DNA of 64,000 bases. It comes from Mycolicibacterium novocastrense (GTDB lineage Bacteria > Actinomycetota > Actinomycetes > Mycobacteriales > Mycobacteriaceae). The stretch is taken from contig NZ_BCTA01000094.1 of assembly GCF_001570485.1 (NCBI RefSeq), positions 39,663 to 103,662 on the forward strand, in the 5' to 3' direction. Position 1 is the stretch's first letter, and the number at the start of each line of letters is the position of its first letter. The notes under the pieces were generated by a model, which was not told the origin of the DNA, searched no databases, and saw only the letters and a list, made by a program, of their open reading frames with translations. The translations under genes and the position numbers were made by a program. This document shows, one piece after another, positions 58,204-64,000 of this stretch.

Positions 58204-58855
58204 TTGCGCGGCAACTGATCTCCATACTGTCGCTCTCCCGCGCCGGGATCGGGACGCTGACGTAGCCGTTGGCCGGGTCACGGACGTAGTCGAGGTAGGG
58301 GACCAGTTCGTCCATCGACGTGTTGTCCGCGACGACCAGCGCACCCGGCGTCAGGCGCGGTTCCAGAAGCTCGAGCACCGGGACGTACAACTCCTTCCAT
58401 CCGTCCAGAAGGACGAAATCGACTGTGCCGGCCAGGGTTTGCAGGGTATGCAGCGCATCGCCGGCGAGCACCGTGATCACGTCGTCGAGACCGATGTCGA
58501 CGAACGTCTTGGTCGCGGCGGCGACCTTGGCGGCGCTCAGCTCGGTGGTTACCACGCGGCCCCTGCCGTTGTCCCGCACCGCCGCGGCCAGGTGGATCGC
58601 GGAGAGGCCGAGGGACATGCCGAACTCGACGACGGTGGCGGGTCTACTCGCCCGCACCAGCGCGTACAGCAATCGGCCGGCTTCCGGCGTCACCGGTAGG
58701 TAGAACTCACTGAGAGCGTCGGCGCGCTCCTGCGGGGTGGCCTCCGACAGGCGGGCGAAGTCGGCGCGCCGGAGTGCTTCCATCTGATACCGCGCTTCGG
58801 CGTACATCCGGTCGATCGCCCCGGCAACGCGGGACTCGTGCAGTGTGATGGTCAT
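58196..58855 (-). CDS. SAM-dependent O-methyltransferase (class I)
   Basis: The 219-residue protein is a small O-methyltransferase: the SAM-binding motif I is TVVEFGMSLGLSAIHLAAAV, followed by GRVVTTELSAAKVAAATKTF and the acidic metal-binding segment DFVLLDGWKELYVPVLELLE. This layout matches caffeoyl-CoA/catechol-type enzymes. ATG 58855 gives the expected start (MTITLHESRVAG). It is convergent with the coiled-coil gene and divergent from the MoxR operon. Its acceptor is unknown. Confidence 0.87.
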   Translation of the reverse strand: MTITLHESRVAGAIDRMYAEARYQMEALRRADFARLSEATPQERADALSEFYLPVTPEAGRLLYALVRASRPATVVEFGMSLGLSAIHLAAAVRDNGRGRVVTTELSAAKVAAATKTFVDIGLDDVITVLAGDALHTLQTLAGTVDFVLLDGWKELYVPVLELLEPRLTPGALVVADNTSMDELVPYLDYVRDPANGYVSVPIPARESDSMEISCRAIT

Positions 58856-58909
58856 AGTTGTCGAACGTATCGGGCCGACGGCCATTCGTGTCAGGATGAC
58901 CACAGAGCC

Positions 58910-59875
58910 ATGGGCACAACCGGCACGTCGACGCGGCGCGTGATCGCGGTGATCGCGCTCATGGTGCTTGCCGCCTGGGCACTGCGCGGCTACGTTCCCG
59001 GCGTCGAGCGAACCGCCGAACAGGTGGAGCAACGCCAGAGCAATCCGCTGGCGCTGGCGGCGGTCATCGTGCTGCTGTGCGCGGCGGTGGCGATCATCGG
59101 ATTCGCGGTCATCGTGCGGATGCGGGACAAGCGGCCGCTCCCAGCGCCGGCCGGGAGTCTGCCTCGGGACCGACGGCCCGGCGACCGGCCATCGTGGCGG
59201 TTCACGCTTGTCGCGCTGGCGGTGCTCATCGGGTTGGTGCTTCTGGTCGCGCTGCTGGCGCGGCTTTCGCTACCGGTGCCAACCGAAGAGGCGCCGCCGG
59301 CCGTCACACCCGACGCTCCTGTTTCCGGCGATCCCGGCGATCCCGTCCCGCCGCGTCCCGTCGAGGACGATGCCGCCGACGGCAACGTCGTGAACTACCT
59401 GATACCCCCGATGCTCCTGCTGATGGCGCTGATCGTCGTCGGAACGGCGGTCGCATCGCGGCGACAGGCGCGCCCCCCGACCCCATCCCCCTTCGTCGAG
59501 GCTCTCGACGAGCCGGCGACACCGGCGAGCGCGGCATCGCTCGCCAGGGCCGCCGAGGTCGGGCTCGCCGAGATCGGCGACCTGAGCCGCGAACCGCGGG
59601 AAGCGATCATCGCCTGCTACGCCGCGATGGAACGCGAACTGACGCGGGTTCCCGGGGCGGCGCCGCAGGCATACGACACCCCGACCGAGGTACTCGCGCG
59701 TGCGGTCGCCAGCGGGGCCTTGCGTTCCGACAGCGCCACCGAACTGGTCGAGTTGTTCGAGGAGGCGCGGTTCTCGCCGCACGTGATGAGCGAGCAGCAC
59801 CGCGACGCCGCGGTGCGGGTGCTCAACCGGGTGCTGACCGAACTACCCCAACGCATGTCTGGTGTGTCAACGTGA
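58910..59875 (+). CDS. DUF4129-type membrane protein, first gene of MoxR operon
   Basis: The 321-residue protein has three to four transmembrane helices (VIAVIALMVLAAWALRGYVP, LALAAVIVLLCAAVAIIGFA, FTLVALAVLIGLVLLVALLA, LIPPMLLLMALIVVGTAVAS), with a Pro/Asp-rich extracytoplasmic loop between the last two. The cytoplasmic C-terminal domain (REAIIACYAAMERELTRVPG, PTEVLARAVASGALRSDSA, EEARFSPHVMSEQHRDAAVR) is the DUF4129 module found beside MoxR/DUF58 genes. It overlaps the next gene by 4 nt. It probably participates in the MoxR membrane complex. Confidence 0.85.
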   Translation: MGTTGTSTRRVIAVIALMVLAAWALRGYVPGVERTAEQVEQRQSNPLALAAVIVLLCAAVAIIGFAVIVRMRDKRPLPAPAGSLPRDRRPGDRPSWRFTLVALAVLIGLVLLVALLARLSLPVPTEEAPPAVTPDAPVSGDPGDPVPPRPVEDDAADGNVVNYLIPPMLLLMALIVVGTAVASRRQARPPTPSPFVEALDEPATPASAASLARAAEVGLAEIGDLSREPREAIIACYAAMERELTRVPGAAPQAYDTPTEVLARAVASGALRSDSATELVELFEEARFSPHVMSEQHRDAAVRVLNRVLTELPQRMSGVST

Positions 59876-60353
59876 GAAGGATTGCGGCAGCAGCGTTTCT
59901 GTTTGTGGCAGGCGCGGAACTGATCGCGGTCGCCAGCCGTGACCGTGAGCTGATCCTGGTCGTTTCCGGCGTCGCGCTGGCGCTGGCGTTACTGGGTCTG
60001 CGGTGGCAGCTGGCCCGGGAGGCTGAAACCAGTGAGGTCCAAACAACTTCCGACGATGCCGCAGAGTCGCTGCGCCGCTGGCGCTCACGCACCGAGACGC
60101 TGATCAACCGTGCCGAGGCCACCCGCACCGACTGGGACCGGCACCTGCGGCCGATGCTCGCGCGGCAGTTCGAGCTGGCGACCGGCCAACGTCGCACCCG
60201 TAACGGCACCGCCTACCACGCCACCGGCGAGATGCTGTTCGGCCCGGAACTGTGGGGTTGGGTCAACCCCGAGAATGTCGCCAAACGCGGGGCGGACGAA
60301 CCCGGACCCGGCCGGGTGACGCTCGATGAGATCCTGCAACGGTTGGAGCGGGT

Positions 60354-60357
<4 letters not shown>
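59872..60357 (+). CDS. Small membrane protein of MoxR operon
   Basis: The 161-residue protein starts (V)RRIAAAAFLFVAGAELIAVA and has two transmembrane helices in the first 45 residues (second LILVVSGVALALALLGLRWQ). A soluble helical tail follows, ending GRVTLDEILQRLERV, with a conserved-looking GEMLFGPELWGWVNPENVAK. It starts at GTG 59872 in a GTGA overlap with the DUF4129 gene, and its stop overlaps the moxR start by 4 nt. Position two in this operon is conserved in mycobacteria, as I recall, but no function is known. Confidence 0.78.
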
Positions 60358-61315
<958 letters not shown>

Positions 61316-61319
<4 letters not shown>

Positions 61320-62566
61320 CCGAAAACCGCTGCACCGAGGCCGAGTTACGCTGGCGCGCTTCACCTCTGGCCCAGGCGCTGCTGACCTGTGCGGCGGTCG
61401 CCATGGCTGTGGCGGTTCTCGGGTCACGTTGGGAGCTCATCGCGTTCGCCGCACCACTGATCGGAGTGCTGTGCTCGGTCGCGTGGCAGCGAGAGGTTCC
61501 CACGGTGCGCGTGTGCGCCGAGCCCGGCATCCACCGCTGCTTCGAAGGCGAGCCGGCGCGCGTCACGATCTGGGTGGAGGCAGATGGCGAGACGGCGAAA
61601 CTGCTGAGCGGCACCGTCTCTGGGATGACACTCGAGGTCGCCGAGGCGGGAAGGGCGAGACAAACGGTGGTGGCGACAGCGCAACGCTGGGGCCGCTATC
61701 CGCTGCAGGCACACTTGACGGTCGCTGCGCGCGGCGGTCTGGTCGAGGGGATCGGGAAGGTCGACGTCGCCGACGTCTTCGTGTTCCCGATGGCGCCGCC
61801 ACAGTCGACGGCGGTCCCGCGCACCGAACTGCTCGACCGGCTCGGCACCCACCTGACCCGCCACATCGGCCCCGGTGTCGAGTACGCCGACGTTCGCCGA
61901 TACGTGCCGGGAGATCAACTGCGAACGGTGAACTGGGCTGTCAGCGCGCGTAGGGGAAGCCTGCACGTCACCGAACGGTTGACCGACCGCGCCGTTGACG
62001 TGGTCGTGCTGATCGACAACTACCCCCAGCCAGCGGGGCCGGCGACCGAGGCCGCCGAACGCACGGCGCGCGGTGTGGTGCAGGTGGTACAGAGCGCTTT
62101 GCGCAGCGGCGACCGGGCCGGGATCGTCGCGCTCGGCGACCGGCACCCGCGGTGGCTGAGCGCGGACATCGGCCGACGGCAGTTCTACCGGGTGCTCGAC
62201 GCGATGCTCGGTGTCAGCGGTGGTTACGACACCACGTCGGGGACTCTGGCGCCGCGCGCGGCGGTGCCGCCGGGTGCGATCGTCGTCGCGTTCTCCACGA
62301 TGCTCGACACCGAGTTCGCGCTGGCGCTGATCGATCTGTGCAAGCGTGGCCACACCGTCGTGGCGGTGGACGTCCTGCAGGGTGCGCCGTTCGAGGAGGG
62401 GTGTGACGCGTTGGTGGCGCGGATGTGGGCGCTGCAACGCTCTTTCATGTATCGAGACATGGGCACCGTTGGCGTCGACATCGTGGCGTGGCGCGAGGGT
62501 GACACGCTCGACCAGGCCATGCAGCTGGTGCCCCAGCACCGCCGACCGGTCCGGAGGCGACGGTGA
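61316..62566 (+). CDS. DUF58-domain protein
   Basis: The 416-residue protein has two N-terminal hydrophobic stretches (LAQALLTCAAVAMAVAVLGS, LIAFAAPLIGVLCSVAW), an extracytoplasmic-like beta-rich region and the DUF58 motif EYADVRRYVPGDQLRTVNWA with a von Willebrand-like end (VDVVVLIDNYPQPAGPATEA). DUF58 proteins pair with MoxR and DUF4129 proteins. GTG 61316 lies in a GTGA overlap with moxR, and its stop overlaps the last gene by 4 nt. Substrate recognition in the MoxR complex is likely. Confidence 0.88.
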
Positions 62567-62985
62567 ATCGCGCGCTGTCGACGGGGTTCGGTTTCGTCAT
62601 GGTGGCTGCGGCCGCGCTATCCGCTGACGATATTGCGCTGGTGGTGTGTGGCGTTGCCGTGGTTATGGTGCTGCTGGGCAATGTGTTTGGGCTAGCTGCC
62701 ACGGTGGCGGTGCTGTTGGCCGCTGCGGCGATCGTGGTGGCATCGGCGAGTCCGGTGTTGGCGGCACTGTGCGGTTTGTCGGGTGCGGCGTATCTGGTGT
62801 TGCGGCATACCAGCGATGTCACCGTGCCGACTGTCGTGGGGGCACTGGGGTTTACAGGTATCGCCTTAACGGCGGTACTACTCTCACCGGAGTTGCCGTG
62901 GTTGCCGTTGACGGCGCCGCTCGCGGTGTTGGCGGTTGTGGTGCTCGCGACGCGGCCGTTCTGGCTGAGCGCCTCGGGGCGGTGA
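62563..62985 (+). CDS. Membrane protein, last gene of MoxR operon
   Basis: The 140-residue protein is almost entirely hydrophobic with four to five predicted helices (FGFVMVAAAALSADDIALVV, VVMVLLGNVFGLAATVAVLL, AAAAIVVASASPVLAALCGL, and a last one near the end). It starts at GTG 62563 in a GTGA overlap. Its third codon positions carry more T and fewer C than the neighbouring genes, a compositional shift that continues into the 13E12 gene. No function can be assigned. Confidence 0.75.
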   Translation: MNRALSTGFGFVMVAAAALSADDIALVVCGVAVVMVLLGNVFGLAATVAVLLAAAAIVVASASPVLAALCGLSGAAYLVLRHTSDVTVPTVVGALGFTGIALTAVLLSPELPWLPLTAPLAVLAVVVLATRPFWLSASGR

Positions 62986-63041
62986 ACCCCGCGCCACTCG
63001 ACGCAGATGCGTGTCTACGCGCGCATTTCAATGAGTTGACG

Positions 63042-63081
63042 TGTCAGATTCTGGTGCATCAGGACATCGGTGACAGTTCTG
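63042..63081. repeat. Possible fragment of an insertion-sequence end
   Basis: TGTCAGATTCTGGTGCATCA at 63042 and TGACAGTTCTG at 63071 form a near direct repeat, with GGACATCGG between. The combination reminds me of terminal sequences of actinobacterial IS481-type elements. No transposase is present, so if real it is a relic in the 217-nt spacer before the 13E12 gene. Confidence 0.3.
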
Positions 63082-63194
63082 CCTCTGAGTTCAAGTGGTG
63101 GCTGTCAATGAAGCCTCAAGCACGTCCTTTTCCACTGCGGTGCTGGCACGCATTTTCGTAGAGTCCGCCAACGTGTCAGACCCCGGTGGCATAC

Positions 63195-63210
63195 TCGAAC
63201 ACATGTTCGA
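63195..63210 (+). promoter_or_regulatory. LexA SOS box at the start of the 13E12 gene
   Basis: TCGAACACATGTTCGA exactly fits the mycobacterial LexA consensus TCGAAC-N4-GTTCGA. The ATG start codon 63203-63205 lies within it. Regulation of 13E12-family genes by LexA is established for mycobacteria. Confidence 0.88.
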
Positions 63211-64000
63211 GTCGGAGTTCGCGGGTGCTGACGACGCGGTCGTGGTGGCTGCGATCGAGGAGTGTGCGCGCACCGAGGCGGTGTGGGCGGCGCGGCGGTT
63301 GGCCGCGGTGGCGGAGTTGACCGCGCGCTACACCGAACCCGATGAGGACCGTGATCATTTCGCCGTGGATGGGTGGCGGATGGCCTCGGCGGAGATCTCG
63401 GCGGCGATGGGGGTGGGGGATCGGGCCGCTTCGGGCCAGATGTGTATCGCGATGGCCTTGCGTGAGCGGCTCCCCAAGGTCGCAGCGCTGTTTGTGCGGG
63501 GGCAGTTGAGTGCGGGGCTGGTGTCCACGATCACCTGGCGCACCCAGCTGATCGTGGATTCGGCGGTCGCTGCGCGCGTGGATGCCGCGATCGCCGAGCG
63601 TGCGGCCACGTGGGGGGTGTTGTCGGTGGCGCGGTTGGAAGCCGCCATTGATGCGGTGGTCGATCAGTACGATCCCGACGCGCGGCGGCGCTTGCGTCAG
63701 GCCGCCCAGAACCGTGATGTGCGGGTGGGCAAGCGCGATGACGTGACCGGCACGATGTCGTTGTGGGGCCGGTTGAGCACCACTGATGGGGTGCTGCTGG
63801 AGCGTCGGTTGGCGCAGATGATCAGCCAGGTGTGCCCCGATGATCCGCGCACCCTCGGGCAGCGCCGCTCTGAAGCGCTGGGAGCCATCGCCGCGGGTGC
63901 CCAAGGACTGCCGTGCCGGTGCGGCAGCCCGCAATGTCCCTCGGCCGGGGCGTGTCATTCCATCTGTGTAAGTCCGGGGTGGTCCAAGATCGGACCGCCG
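63203..64000 (+). CDS. 13E12-repeat family (DUF222) protein, N-terminal part
   Basis: The frame is open from ATG 63203 to the window edge (266 codons). It encodes the DUF222 domain: MFESEFAGADDAVVVAAIEE, GWRMASAEISAAMGVGDRAA, ALRERLPKVAALFVRGQLSA, TMSLWGRLSTTDGVLLERRL, and a cysteine cluster CRCGSPQCPSAGACHSIC near the cut end. Full-length members end in an HNH endonuclease domain, expected beyond the window. An in-frame GTG at 63173 is possible. The gene is repeated in mycobacterial genomes and behaves like a selfish or repeated element. Control by the LexA box at its start is expected. Confidence 0.88.
   Translation, partial: MFESEFAGADDAVVVAAIEECARTEAVWAARRLAAVAELTARYTEPDEDRDHFAVDGWRMASAEISAAMGVGDRAASGQMCIAMALRERLPKVAALFVRGQLSAGLVSTITWRTQLIVDSAVAARVDAAIAERAATWGVLSVARLEAAIDAVVDQYDPDARRRLRQAAQNRDVRVGKRDDVTGTMSLWGRLSTTDGVLLERRLAQMISQVCPDDPRTLGQRRSEALGAIAAGAQGLPCRCGSPQCPSAGACHSICVSPGWSKIGPP

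Noticed and set aside
55375..58344. 989-codon minus-strand frame extending kup upstream
   Set aside because: Homology-like sequence begins at MRAGPDTTSLRP (57285); the extension is antisense of the coiled-coil gene.

Overview
The window is high-GC actinobacterial chromosome and almost certainly comes from a fast-growing mycobacterium (Mycobacterium/Mycolicibacterium). The evidence is a fatty acyl-AMP ligase, paired FadE-type acyl-CoA dehydrogenases, F420/flavin luciferase-like enzymes, a hemophore-domain protein, a mycobacterial-type methylenetetrahydrofolate reductase, a 13E12-repeat (DUF222) gene with a mycobacterial LexA box, many GTG starts and leaderless-looking promoters. I see no rRNA, tRNA, CRISPR array, prophage or complete insertion sequence. 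No gene-free stretch exceeds 300 bases.

Layout. 1-523 (minus): a truncated JmjC/cupin oxygenase preceded in the same operon by a small acidic protein made of three 23-residue repeats. 607-11495: NUDIX hydrolase, FadE pair, membrane metallophosphoesterase, FAAL behind a perfect 20-bp palindrome, aldo/keto reductase, a 35-residue zinc-ribbon protein coupled to an alpha/beta hydrolase, epimerase and FMO-like monooxygenase. 11498-18281: SPL-like radical SAM protein, NmrA-like SDR, a large LuxR-type ATPase regulator and an orphan fumarate-reductase-like flavoprotein. 18445-21889: nitroreductase, then an ECF sigma factor heading an SDR/cupin/ThuA-like operon.

21977-35641 is the most coherent accessory block: a putative catabolic regulon with three P450s, four SDRs, two luciferase-like monooxygenases, a GMC oxidoreductase, a SnoaL-like protein, a VOC protein and a nitroreductase. 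All its promoter regions carry copies of one palindrome, consensus near TGTACGANCGTACA, usually in pairs. One TetR repressor gene sits inside the block. The substrate is unknown.

35766-42701 holds housekeeping and small genes: DUF899 protein, M42 peptidase, secreted Cys-rich peptide, SelO, ANTAR protein, MTHFR, FUSC membrane protein. 42696-44045 is a decayed patch: a frameshifted FUSC tail, an SDR without its N-terminus and an MmyB-type regulator without its HTH, joined head to head as if one deletion removed a divergent promoter and both 5' ends. 44068-58855 contains HrpA, a glutamine-cyclotransferase lipoprotein, a tocopherol-cyclase-like protein, an FAD oxidoreductase, a serine hydrolase plus nitrobindin pair, two secreted proteins, a zinc-finger rhomboid, Kup and an O-methyltransferase. 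58910-62985 is a five-gene MoxR operon in which every junction is a 4-nt stop/start overlap. 63203-64000 is the 5' part of a 13E12 gene whose start codon lies inside a LexA box.
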